From contig WACJ01000098.1 in assembly GCA_008973525.1 (NCBI GenBank), positions 434,001-498,000 of the forward strand: 64,000 nt of DNA, read 5' to 3'. The notes below the pieces were generated by a model. The model saw nothing but the letters and a program-made list of their open reading frames with translations, did not search any database and was not told the origin of the DNA. This document shows, one piece after another, positions 49,064 to 59,020 of this stretch (positions within the stretch are counted from its first letter, which is position 1; each line of letters opens with the position of its first letter). The translations under genes were made by a program, and so were the position numbers. This stretch comes from Stenopsyche tienmushanensis. Its lineage: Eukaryota > Arthropoda > Insecta > Trichoptera > Stenopsychidae.

Positions 49064-50163
49064 GATAGTCGCTTTGAATTAAATTCAAAGAACAATTTAT
49101 TTAAATTTATAATGCTCCAGAAAATCATAATATTAAAACGAGACAAAGACTATAAGTATTCGGATGGGATACCCATGTACTTGTATGAAATTATATGATA
49201 GTACGCTTATGAGAATTTTCAGAAAAATAAGGGAAGCGTTACCATTGTGCAAAGACGAAGAAATCGAGAGCAATTTAGTATTCAAGGGAGGTAAACGAAA
49301 AAGAAAAAAATAACACTGGGAAAGTTTTAAATGACACGAAAACAGTTTTGCCTTGAGAGTCTAACCCCGACTGAATATCCTTCGAAGGCTGTCATTAGGT
49401 CCATATTCTAGGAAAAACGCGAGAATGAAAATTGGTCGGCGGCTTCTTTTCAAAGTGTGTAGTAGTGGGAAAAGGGAAACTCACAAAGGACGGAAGGTTC
49501 GTGTCGGGAACGAGCGAAGGAGAAGAGAGGAGGAAAACCATTATTAAGCTAAGATCACGATGGGTGGTAAAACGAATAATGGGATTAACGTTTTTCTCGA
49601 CAAAGGATATCGTCATATTGATTTTTCGCTCATGCTCATATTACATTTTATCTAATTGTACCGAAAACGGATAGACACTACACCTCTGGGAGCGCTGCTT
49701 AATGGTAAGCCTGCCCAATAAATAAAATAAAACGACGAATTAAACCCTTTTATTTCCTTCTCGCCGAATCCCCCGCGCTTCGAGAATAACTCCGGAGCAA
49801 TCTTATTTCTTTTATTGCGCGGTGTATCAGCGATGGTAAGCCTTCTTCTAAAAAATGAAATTCGAGCCAAAGCTGCTTTATTCCATACTCTGCTGGGCGA
49901 GAATAAATATTCACCGAGCAGCATCCCATGCCTCAAATACTAAGCAGTCTCTTGAATGTATTCAATATATGGCACACATTTTTGATGAAGACAAACCCGA
50001 CACGTATGAATTTATTGGAGTAAAACGCATCAAATACATTTGTAATGTGTAGCTACAATATCATTTAAATGAAGAAATACATGAGGCTCTTGTGCGGTAA
50101 AAGTGAAACATATTAGCTCATAGAAAATGTTGATTTTATGCATTGTTTTGATAAATTTTCATG
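49064..50163. other. Nothing recognised
   Basis: Unique sequence. Frames of 73-94 codons near 49400-49940 overlap on both strands without motifs. Confidence 0.55.
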
Positions 50164-50250
50164 TTTGTGTAATATATAATAAAATAGGCACGCTACTGGT
50201 CTAGTCGTTGCTTTATGTTATATATAGACAGTACAGGCAGCGCGGCGTAA
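50164..50250 (-). repeat. Repeat D copy 3
   Basis: It carries TGTGTAATATATAATAAAAT, GCTACTGGTCTAG and TTGCTTTATG, then fades in GGCAGCGCGGCG. It lies 280 bp before LTR-like copy 3. Confidence 0.65.
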
Positions 50251-50526
50251 GTGATTAATTGCTACTTAGATTTTCATTTTTCGTAACGTTTACGTCAATT
50301 TTCTAATAACAAAGATGTTTCATATCAATTCAATCTTAAAATTTTCAAATACATTTTAAAGTGAGAAATATATCAGGGGGAGCGAAAAGTAACCAAAAAC
50401 ATGATTAATCATTTCAGTCAGTTTGTATCGAGACACGGTTCAGGAAGCACATATTTTTTCTACTTTTATAAAGTGGTTTTTTTTTAAATAAATTTATGGC
50501 GATTTTTCATCCCCACGTAGTAGCGC

Positions 50527-50828
50527 TGTTGATCTGAGCAGATTTAATTTGCCAGACTAACAACGGCATCTTCCGTCTCTTTTCAAGTGCAATATGTTAT
50601 TTTAACAGCGCCATCTCTTGTGGTCCTGCGGAGACATTGCACCGGTAGTGACGCGCAGGAGGCGGGAGTTGAGAGAGTCACCCATTAGCCTTGGTTGCGG
50701 GAGGTCGTCCTTCCTACAGCCATATATATATCTCTCTCTTTTCGTGTGGAATAAATAGTTATTTAAAGAAGAAAGTGTTTCTATTCGACGCCTGTCTATT
50801 TCCACCCATTCGTCCAGCAATAAGAACG
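50527..50828 (+). mobile_element. LTR-like repeat C, copy 3 (most complete)
   Basis: It starts TGTTGATCTGAGCAG and passes through the blocks shared with the other copies. An AATAAA lies near 50750, and it continues through GTTTCTATTCGACGCCTGTC to a worn end near AATAAGAAC. The length of ~300 bp, the TG start and the internal poly(A) signal fit a solo LTR of a retrotransposon. No adjacent primer binding site, gag or pol sequence was seen. Confidence 0.7.
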
Positions 50829-50950
50829 GACGGACGGAACCCCAGCTGAGACGCATGCAAACAACTTCTAAATGGAACCCGAAACGCCGTCTTTAGGCGA
50901 ATTAATAACTGGAGATGAGTTATTTAATCTAATTATGGACGCAAAAATCA

Positions 50951-50995
50951 ATAGCTATCAAAGCTTTTTTTTAGCTATCAATAGCTAAAAAAAGC
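50951..50995. repeat. Inverted repeat around CAATAGCTATCA
   Basis: GCTTTTTTTTAGCTAT and ATAGCTAAAAAAAGC pair across a 2-base loop with one T bulged. ATAGCTATCA also occurs directly upstream, so this may have arisen by local template switching. Confidence 0.75.
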
Positions 50996-51035
50996 AAACC
51001 AACCCCTAAGCCCGGCTTAACAAAAAAAAAAAGTT

Positions 51036-51330
51036 TTGTCTGTTAGGTGCAAGGTTATCATTCATTTTGAAACACTTAAACTTGGACAAACAATAAATGC
51101 AATACTTGATTGTAAATAATTAGACCGTTTAGCAGCGGATAAATAAATAGCCCTGGATGGAAGACAATTCAACATCCGCCCTATTCTTCAGACATCGTTC
51201 GGTCAGATTTCCATATTTTTAGATCTATGCATTATTTTTTGGATAGGAAAAATTACAAAACAACCGATGAGATCAAAACTACATCTTATAATATAACAGG
51301 ATATATGACGAGGTGAATGGACGTACGAAG
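51036..51330 (+). pseudogene. Second, unrelated mariner transposase relic
   Basis: One frame reads CKVIIHFETLKLGQTINA followed by a degraded LDRL block, which matches the mariner segment usually written WKGIIYYELL..GQTIN..LDRL. After a deletion, a frame from about 51173 reads HPPYSSDIVRSDFHIFRSMH, then YFLDRKN, which matches the mariner C-terminal block HPPYSPDLAPSD. The GQTIN and HPPYS wording places it in an irritans- or mauritiana-like lineage, distinct from the HSPYSPDIAPSD copies elsewhere in the window. The HHDN block is deleted and no terminal repeats were recognised. Confidence 0.8.
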
Positions 51331-53564
51331 AATTCAGTGTATAGATAATACATGTTTCTTTCGTAATTATGTTGAGCTTTTAAATTAATCAACACCTCAT
51401 TAAACTGTGGTTCTTCGCCGGGAAGGATATCCTGAACTATCAATTAGTATAGCAAGACTGCTATTTACAACGCAGTAGTGACATTTGCATATTCAGTGGG
51501 TTATTTAGATGAAAAGGGATCTGAACGTACATGAAATTTATGGAGAATAGCTGCTGGATCTTCAATGAGTTCCTCATGTTCACGATACTGAAAGACACGT
51601 TTAAACTGCACATGTCGTATAAATGATTTGCATGCAGGACGCTATACATCCTGTAAAAAGTGTATTGAAATAATAAAATTCATCAATTTAAAATAAGATT
51701 TGGTAATTTTAAGCATTTCAGTTACGATGCAATATTGTGGATATAGATTTTATATTAGGATATTTTTTTTGTTCGCTGTACCAAAAACTGCATTTTGTAA
51801 TTTAGGTTTTATAATGCATGAAATGTGTCAAAGTGAAATTCTTGCAATTGGAAAACATATTTAAATATGCCATTCATAATGTTTTGCGCTTGAAATATGA
51901 ATCGTATTATCCAAAGCTAAATAAATTTGCTGAAGCATTTTTTTTAATAAAATAATTAAAATGTAAATGAATACTCTTATTCCACTAATGTACTTCCAGG
52001 AGTCGGTGAACTGGCGGTAATTACAGAAACCTGAAAAGCGTCTTAGTGGAACTTCGTGCCCCATTGAATACTTTGTGAACCACAAAATGATCTGCGAGTT
52101 TATGGCTAGCCACTTCTGTTTTTAACGTTTAATGGTTCCCCATAAAAAGTTATGAAAATTTACATAGAATACTCGAAGGTTTTATTTTAATAAAAAGGGA
52201 TTAATGACACAGTCGGGGCGATAAATCGTCGCTTAATTTATATTCTAGTGCGTTAATGCAATCACGCAATTACTCCAAACGTGATTACTCCCCGGAAAAA
52301 CGGTCGCAATTGAAAGCCATTCAATGACATTGACGTGGAGAGTACGTGACGTACTGCTGTCACAATCAGTGAATTTTCCAATGCAGCAGGAGGAAATACC
52401 AAATTTGAAAAATATGGGAAACGGATTCGGGAATAAATTGCGGCGATTCAAAAGGGAAATCCGCTGTACGATTCATTCGACTGGTGTTATCTGTTGAATG
52501 CTGATTACTCTTTATGTTCCGGTCCGAGGCCAAAAAGGAACCCCGCGTTTAAGTGCCACCATAAATATATCCGACTCGAAAAATATTTCAGCAAAAAAAT
52601 ATTGCAGTACTCGAGGAGACAAATATGCAGTTAAGATGCATAAAACGAAGCGTGCAATGTTATTCAACAATTGAAATAGTAGTGTTGATAGGGTGGGATA
52701 AATCCTAGATGTTTACTACAATATAAAGATTCGACTTCAAATTCAGATTAAGAAAGAAATGTTTATCAGATCAAATGTAAATACTAAGACAATTTATAAA
52801 ACTGGGTCAGGCTATGTTTGTGTGATAGACTGGATCTGATTTTGGAAGTCAGGCAACTTGCTGCTGAAAATCACGCTCATTGGAGGTATCGTCATCAGAT
52901 ATTTAAATGCTAGTTCGAGTTGATGACCACGTAAATATCAATGTGATTGATTAAATTCCTTTCTGCGAGAGACACGGACTAAAATTCGCAAAATTCCCGA
53001 TTTCCCGAAAAATTATTTATTTCCGTCGCTGCAGATGAATACTTACATACTATAATACCCTGATGTGATTCGTAATTATATTACGGAGGAATAAAAAAAA
53101 TATGAACCCCGTATCTATTATATTTCATATCGATATTCCCATTATTAGAGTCGAAGTGTAGTAAATACATCACCGGTAGGGAAAGGTTAATATAACAATT
53201 TGATATGTACTGTATTAGACAGTTACTGCCCCTAGGCATCGCCTAAGTTCGCCAATTAGTAGTTACACCTTCATCGTGCTGGTGAGGCGTACGATATCTG
53301 TTAGATAAAAATTTCAATCCCTAATTTTTCGGGATTACTTCGAGATCGGGAGGTCGTCGCGCGCTTGCTAGAACATTAAGGATTCCGTGGGAACTTGAGT
53401 ACAAGTAATTGAAAGATGTTTGATCAGCGATAAATTTTAATTTTAATTTTGAACCAAGCTTCTTTTTATTCAAGCCATATAAAAAGTTGATAACAAAATT
53501 CTAAAAATATAGTATAATTTATAAGATTATTGTATTCATAGAGCTAAATTATTAACAAAGAAGA
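51331..53564. other. Nothing recognised
   Basis: Unique AT-rich sequence between the second mariner relic and the 148-codon frame. Confidence 0.55.
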
Positions 53565-54011
53565 CTATTTCTTAAGTCTCAGGAGAATTTCGTCATATAG
53601 CATGCTTTCGATTTCCAAATGGAATGATATATATATATACACTTTGGGGAATTGTGTAATATCAACGGTACTATTCGGAAAATATTTATAAAATTTAAAC
53701 ATGTTGACATCGCTTTTTTTATCCCCAGGCAAAACATTGCCGAATAAATTAATATCCGACACGATAAACAGCCCTCTGGAGTTGTATTTTGCCCGCCTAT
53801 TTACAACAGCCACGTTCCACATTAAAGTTATGTTAATTTTTAAGTAATAAATTATAATGGATTTGAATATAACAAATATAGGAGCACGAGCGCTCGGCAC
53901 GCCACCTAGCGTCTCCGTTGGAAACACCAAATCGCACGATCGCCGCAGCAAGCGCTCTGCATTCAGAGAATATATTCTATTTGTGATTGCAAATCTTCCG
54001 ATTGCGTCCAA
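53565..54011 (-). other. 148-codon open frame of unknown meaning
   Basis: This is the longest uninterrupted frame in the window. It starts at a TTG if read alone, and the frame continues upstream to a plausible acceptor (CTCTATTTTTCAG, just above 54011), so it could be a terminal exon ending at the stop near 53565. The product has an arginine-rich start, a short hydrophobic stretch (IFVIFKSIIIYYL) and a lysine-rich end (LRLKK). I recognise no domain. It lies on the same strand as the TMTC exon and 2.3 kb downstream of it, but has no TPR-like pattern. At this AT content a frame of this length is uncommon in 64 kb but not impossible by chance. It may be a lineage-specific exon, an old transposon fragment or noise. 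Confidence 0.2.
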
Positions 54012-54904
54012 AATTAAACTTTCAAACTGCTGAAAAATAGAGCAAGCGAACGGTCTTTCTTGTCACTCTTTGTTACGTGTTACGTGAAACACATCCCGGG
54101 CTGGGAAGGGAAAAAAAAACGTCAAACTAAGGCCAAGTAGAGGAAATACAAGAACACGAGATGTGCTACACAATGAAATAGAGGGTTTGGGCTTTTCCGA
54201 AAAATATTAAGTATTCATACCGGCGAGGCTTAATCCTCGCCCAGATACGCGACACATTCGGAGCATACGAAATCACTTGCCTGCCTACAATCACTATAGG
54301 GGGCGTAAGAATGTCTACTTCTGGAATGAGCCCGAAGATGGGGCATTCGGAGAAAAGTAAAATAATAAAATAAGAGCAAGGGACTGTTTTAACCAGCCAA
54401 GACCGAGATAGGGATTTTATCGGAAATATTTATCTGTGCTCTGTTCCTTATTTAGAATGTATGACTGGCAAAAAAATGGGAATAATACAAAGCAGGGATA
54501 ATAATATTGACCAAAATAGCAAAGATTCATTTTATGAAAATATTGACTCAATAAATAATATATTGAAGAGATCCATAGAGAAATGGTGTTAATAATATTT
54601 TGCAGTGTGGGCCATTTATATATAAAAGCCAAAAGTATTTTTCCTATTCCATTTTTTGTAAAACATGAAGTGTTCTAAAAAGTAAAAATTATTTTGGATA
54701 AATAGTTAAAACATAAACAAATAAGGGTTGGTATTATCATTGGATAATGACCCAAATTCAACTGTTTTCATCTCGGTTTATTATATCACATAGAGTAAAT
54801 TAGCTTGAACGTCACGAAAAGTGAAACTCCAAGCAGTTGTTAGTCGAAAAGAGGGAGAATCGCTTGTATTCTCTCCTTATCCTTCGCATATAGCATAGAC
54901 AAGA

Positions 54905-55045
54905 TATACGCATGCGCTACGCCTCTACTGTGTATGTATACATAGCATAAAGCAACCGCTAGAACAGTAGCGTACCTATTTTATTACATATTACACAAAC
55001 ACAGTTTGATCTTTAGCTAACATTTTTTGTTAAAAATGGAAAAAA
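54905..55045 (+). repeat. Repeat D copy 4
   Basis: It carries ACGCATGCGCTACGCC, AAGCAACCGCTAGAACAGTA, TTTTATTACATATTACAC and TTTAGCTAACATTTTTTGTT, in the same orientation as copy 2. Confidence 0.7.
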
Positions 55046-55069
55046 TCAATGTATAAAATCAACGTATTA

Positions 55070-56327
55070 TATAAGTTAGAAAGTTTTACTTGTAGCGTGT
55101 TTCACGCATATTTTTTAAAAATAGGGTGTAACGATTTTAAAATTATAAACTAAGTCATTGCCAAATTTCCTTAAAATGAGTTTTTCGTTGAAGAAATATT
55201 AGGTATTGTGGTAAATTAATTAGCAAGGATTGGATGAGGATTTTGAGGGAGCTTAAAAATGAAGCTAGTCCTGTTTACACAAAGCTAGAGTTGCTGATTT
55301 GTTGGTTTGTTGGCAATAGCTTACTATCCTCGTGTGAACCAGGCATCAGAGTGCTGATAAACTTCTTATAAAAGCCGTATTTTACGATACGAACACCTTA
55401 TGAAATCGATATTTTTGCATGAATGGAAAACAATCGTGCATGATATTGAATTAATTAATTATTTTCACAATGTTAATGCCATGAAGTGTCAACTTTTAGC
55501 CGCTAAAATGTACTTTATATTCAACGAATCCTTATGAATTTGCGAGCTGATGAGCAATTTGATACGCATCTAATTAAATGCAAGCATCCCCCTATCGCTC
55601 ACGACGAACCCGTAATCCCGCAGGACGGCACAGCGACGGACAACTCTCGAGCCATGCAAACTTGAAAATTCAAAATTCATTAAAGATTTAATATCAATTC
55701 GTCGATGAAAGCTCCATCGAACGTGAAGTGTTTCAATTTTGCTGAAGCGGATTAATGTCAACGTTTTTTTTGCGTCTGCAATTTATTTAAGTTGGTCGAC
55801 ACTGGAAAAAACTCGATCTGACGTTCCTTAAGAGATCCGATAAATTTTCTAACAAAAAATAGGCTTTATACAAACGTTGAAAGCGACGTGATTGATGATA
55901 TCATTTTTAGAACATTTTTCGAATTGCACAATTGATCTGTTCCTATGAAAGATTGCGACATTGACAAATGTACAAGTACGATATGTAATAAAATATTGTA
56001 TCTTTACTTGAGGTGGAAAATATGACTACACTTTGCTATGTATAGACGATATCGATATAATTTTATTTTTTAAAAACATGTATGATATAAATCTGTATAT
56101 TAATATGTACAGCATTTATAGAAAATATGATGATATTTTACAACATAATATTAGGTATTATAACAGACAGGTTGGGTTCTATGATAGATATTTGATAAGA
56201 GCATGAGCGAATTAAGGTCTTCTGGTGCAATTTAGCACAGGATGAAAACAGCTCTGTTCGCACGTTAGGAGAATATCGTTTAATCTCCTGACAGCAGGGT
56301 GGTGAGAGTAATTAAAAAAGGACTTAC
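55070..56327. other. Probable intron or flank downstream of the TMTC exon
   Basis: This AT-rich stretch begins after repeat D4 and runs to the splice donor of the TMTC exon. I see no further exon, repeat family or RNA gene. A short GC-richer patch at about 55590-55660 has no recognised content. A GRAD-containing next exon, expected for TMTC on this strand, was not found. Confidence 0.5.
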
Positions 56328-56409
56328 GGCTTCCGTGTGAACAGGATGAACAGCAAACAGCATAGCGGCTACAAAGCTGGCCATCTCGGGTAGAAACATC
56401 ACGCACATC
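56328..56409 (-). CDS. Internal exon of a TMTC-family protein (transmembrane and TPR repeat O-mannosyltransferase)
   Basis: On the minus strand a pyrimidine-rich tract ending in TTTTTTGCAG precedes this 82-bp stretch, and GTAAGT follows it directly, so both splice sites are close to consensus. One leading base completes a codon from the previous exon (upstream intron phase 2). Then 27 open codons follow, including FLPEMASF and FAVHPVHTEA, and the exon ends on a full codon (phase 0). The HPxHTEA motif at the end of a hydrophobic helix is the hallmark of the conserved N-terminal membrane region of TMTC proteins, where it is normally followed by V-x-x-V-V-G-R-A-D. TMTC proteins are multispanning ER membrane enzymes that O-mannosylate cadherin-type domains and carry C-terminal TPR repeats. 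The wording is closest to TMTC1 or TMTC3, but 27 residues cannot settle the paralogue. No other exon was found in the window, so introns must be long on at least one side. Family and splice sites are seen; paralogue and expression are inference. Confidence 0.85.
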
Positions 56410-57100
56410 CTGCAAAAAAGAGAAAGACATGATTGATTACAAATGCAAGTGAAGTTCCACAAAAATAATGGAGAGCTGCAAATGCGGCAGGAGCACTTTC
56501 AAGGGAGCGAACACACGACCGATTGATTGATGGACAAACTAGGATATTTATCTCGACGCGGCGGTGGAGTGGTGCAGATCGCGTATCGCAGCTCCATCAC
56601 CCTAACTGCCAATAAATCAAAAGTAGTTAATGATGAAGATATAAAAATAGCAAAGGCGCGTGAAATATCTCCCTGGAGAAGATAAGCTGTTTAACGTCAG
56701 TCGCTTATCTCCTGTGCTCCAATACGTTCCGGGACAGATTCCCGTTTAATGGATCCAGGCCAAATATTGAGCTGGAAATTAACCCTTCAAACATCGTCCC
56801 CCTTAATAATTTGAAATATCTATGGGAACGTGTCGCTTTTGCGATAGTTTTTAATATTTTATATTAAGAAAATGTATTATACCATTTGGCAGAAGTGCGA
56901 TTGAATGTATTAAAAGGCGACACCATTTCATGGCTCGCTCTATCCTAATCGCAGCGCCATCTGGCGGCAATTCAAGTCAGCATAATATGAATTCATATAA
57001 GGCAATCTGCGCATTTTCAATAAATCGATTTAGGCAATACGATATTAGCTCATTGATACCCGACTAAGCTGTTAGCAATTGTGTCAGCCTTTTCTATACG
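56410..57100. other. Probable intron upstream of the TMTC exon, with a GATA-site hairpin
   Basis: This lies upstream of the TMTC exon in gene orientation. It includes a moderately GC-rich patch at 56550-56600 and an inverted pair AGATAAGC (56680-56687) and GCTTATCT (56703-56710) separated by 15 bases. Each arm is also a GATA-factor-like motif. No upstream exon encoding the expected TMTC SYRPLT-type segment was found. Confidence 0.45.
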
Positions 57101-57111
57101 TAGGGATTCTG

Positions 57112-57162
57112 ATTTCTCGAGAAATGAGAATTCTCGATTTCATTCCTCAAATTTCTCGAGAA
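57112..57162. repeat. Cluster of TTCTCGAGAA palindromes
   Basis: ATTTCTCGAGAAAT (57112-57125), GAGAATTCTC (57126-57135) and TTCTCGAGAA (57153-57162) follow one another. A related segment with AATTTTCTCAAGAAATTCTC lies at 58370-58410, so the SINE head and family A copy lie between the two. TTCNNNNGAA also fits a widely spaced STAT-like site, but the cluster is more likely repeat-derived. Confidence 0.7.
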
Positions 57163-57327
57163 TTCCCAAGAAATATTGATGAACAAAAAATGTATGTAAA
57201 AGAGTGCATGAATTATATATAAATATTATTTTAGTATGTAATTGATATAAAACAACTAGAAATATGGTTAACATTTTTAATTTAATAAAATTATTTCATA
57301 TTGTTCTTATAATAACCCTTTAAAGAT

Positions 57328-57412
57328 ACGACTTAATGTTGGTATAGTGATTTACATCCTGGTTTCTTACTGTAAAGCTTCGGGTTCAAATCCAGATTGT
57401 GGAGAAAAAAAA
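57328..57412 (+). mobile_element. tRNA-derived SINE head (second type), copy 1
   Basis: An A-box-like TGGTATAGTGA (57340-57350) and a B box GGTTCAAATCC (57383-57393) lie 33 bases apart, as in a tRNA gene. They are followed by AGATTGTGGAG. The same B-box and downstream words recur at 60.37 and 62.39 kb. Confidence 0.55.
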
Positions 57413-57524
57413 TTACTGCATCAAAAAATTTGGGTTTTTCAACCAATTTTTGAACAAGAAATATTTTTTTGTTAGAAAAATTAAGTCATAAGGGATGGAA
57501 TGGAGTCCGCCAAAAAATTGTTCA

Positions 57525-57878
57525 AGAGCTCGTCACTTTTCGTCCGTATAAATCCACTTATCTCTCAGGACTGCGCAGCGTGTATAAAGTTAGTGTACCA
57601 ATAAATAAACACTTTTGAGAGCACGCAATATTCCTTTATTTCTTCGCGTCAACATAAACAATACACTTGTAATCGATTAATTTAAGTTATCATTATTATT
57701 CGATAAATTTGTTGTATTAGTCGATGTACGCAAAACACTCTCTCGTCTTTGTCTTACATCCACAATCTCCAAGCTCAACGTACAAGATACATCTCTCCCT
57801 GAACTCAACGTGCAAGAATGCTCTTTCTGAACCACTGGAATTGGATCGCAAATACGCGTGTGTACTCATCAAGAGGTT
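57525..57878 (+). mobile_element. Family A MITE, copy 12
   Basis: Its left edge is worn. It then follows the family order: CTCTCAGGACTGCGCAGCGT, TTCTTCGCGTCAACATAA, the region of CT-rich tracts, and the end block GTGTACTCATCAAGAGGTT. It lies about 1 kb upstream of the TMTC exon in gene orientation, between a tRNA-like SINE head and a short tandem repeat. Confidence 0.82.
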
Positions 57879-58081
57879 GGTTTTATAGACAATAGAGAAT
57901 CGTAAAGAATATCTAAAATAACCCACTTTTTTTCAATAAACTTTATGTGTTAACCTTATAAAAACTGATGCGCTGATTTAAATTAAATCGGCATTAGTTT
58001 TGTCCAACTATTTCTGTAATGTTTCTGATTCTATTACTTCTATTTTTTTTTGTCTGTTATGAAGGAGAATGTTATATGTCA

Positions 58082-58190
58082 AGAATTAAGACGAAAAATG
58101 TTGTATGGAAGGAAGTAGGAGGAGGAATGTTTTTTGGGTGGAACTAGAACGAAAAATGTTTTATAGAAGGAACTAGAACGAGAAATGTGC
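58082..58190 (+). repeat. Short tandem repeat, period 29
   Basis: GGAACTAGAACGAAAAATGT (58140-58159) and GGAACTAGAACGAGAAATGT (58169-58188) are 29 bp apart. A worn upstream unit (AAGACGAAAAATGTTGTATG) starts near 58088. Confidence 0.75.
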
Positions 58191-58365
58191 AATTGTTTGG
58201 TTGATGACAAAATGTATAGGTTTTAAATTTAAATAACAACAAAATAACAGAAGTCATATCTTGAATTCTAAGAAAACTTTCAAACGGAATGTATTTTGGC
58301 AGAAACGTATTATAAATCAAAATTATTCGTACAAATTTTATTTAATACAATCAAAATAGATTTAA

Positions 58366-58415
58366 ACGAGAAATCAGAAATTTTCTCAAGAAATTCTCGA
58401 TTTTATTTCATTTTT
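58366..58415. repeat. Second TTCTC/GAGAA segment
   Basis: It is similar to the cluster at 57112 (GAAATTCTCGATTTTATTTC against GAATTCTCGATTTCATTCC), with worn palindromes. Confidence 0.55.
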
Positions 58416-58507
58416 ACAAAACCGACATTTTATTTAATAAAATACTAGGCTCATATTACTAAATAATTTATAAATTTTATACGTACTTAATATTGCAATA
58501 ATTTGAA

Positions 58508-58670
58508 AGTTGCAATACTTAAATCGAGTTTCCGCGCTACAATTTTGGCCATGCCTAGCGAAACCCTAGCAACCTTGTATCGAAAGTAGACGACATTTAT
58601 TTAACAATAATTAACGTAAAATACTTGTAGACAAAAAAGCAGCTTTGTTAATTTTGATTTAATGCCAAAA
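58508..58670 (-). repeat. Repeat B copy 3
   Basis: Reverse orientation, with TGTATCGAAAGTAGACGACA and AACAATAATTAACGTAAA. It lies about 630 bp from the family A copy ending at 57878. Confidence 0.75.
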
Positions 58671-58984
58671 TGTATAATTATTCAGGTTTCAAACATTATT
58701 ATTGATATCCACAGCGTTGAAAACTTGGTAGACTATATTTTTCCTGATTTAAATTATGTAAACACTGACTGAAATAAAAATTAGCTTTGCATTTATAATA
58801 ACAAAATCGTATTATCCTATTAAAACTCAATAAATAAAACAGATTTATTTTTTTAAGCAGGAAAAAATGCCACATTAAATCTCTAGCATACTATATGGTC
58901 GATATTAAAGGTGTCAAAAGGGATTTTTATAGCCTTACAAAAGGAAGTTCGAGAGATTATAAAGACAGCAGCATTCCTTGGAAT

Positions 58985-59020
58985 GTTGATTTACTGGAAA
59001 CGGTTTTCTGGAGAACACGT
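58985..59020 (+). repeat. Repeat F copy 4, short
   Basis: Only the block TTGATTTACTGGAAACGG and GTTTTCTGGAGAACA is present. Confidence 0.5.

Noticed and set aside
53880..53960. GGVPSARAP region of the 148-codon frame as the next TMTC exon (expected VVGRAD)
   Set aside because: The residues do not align with the conserved TMTC segment and the phase does not fit the exon at 56328.
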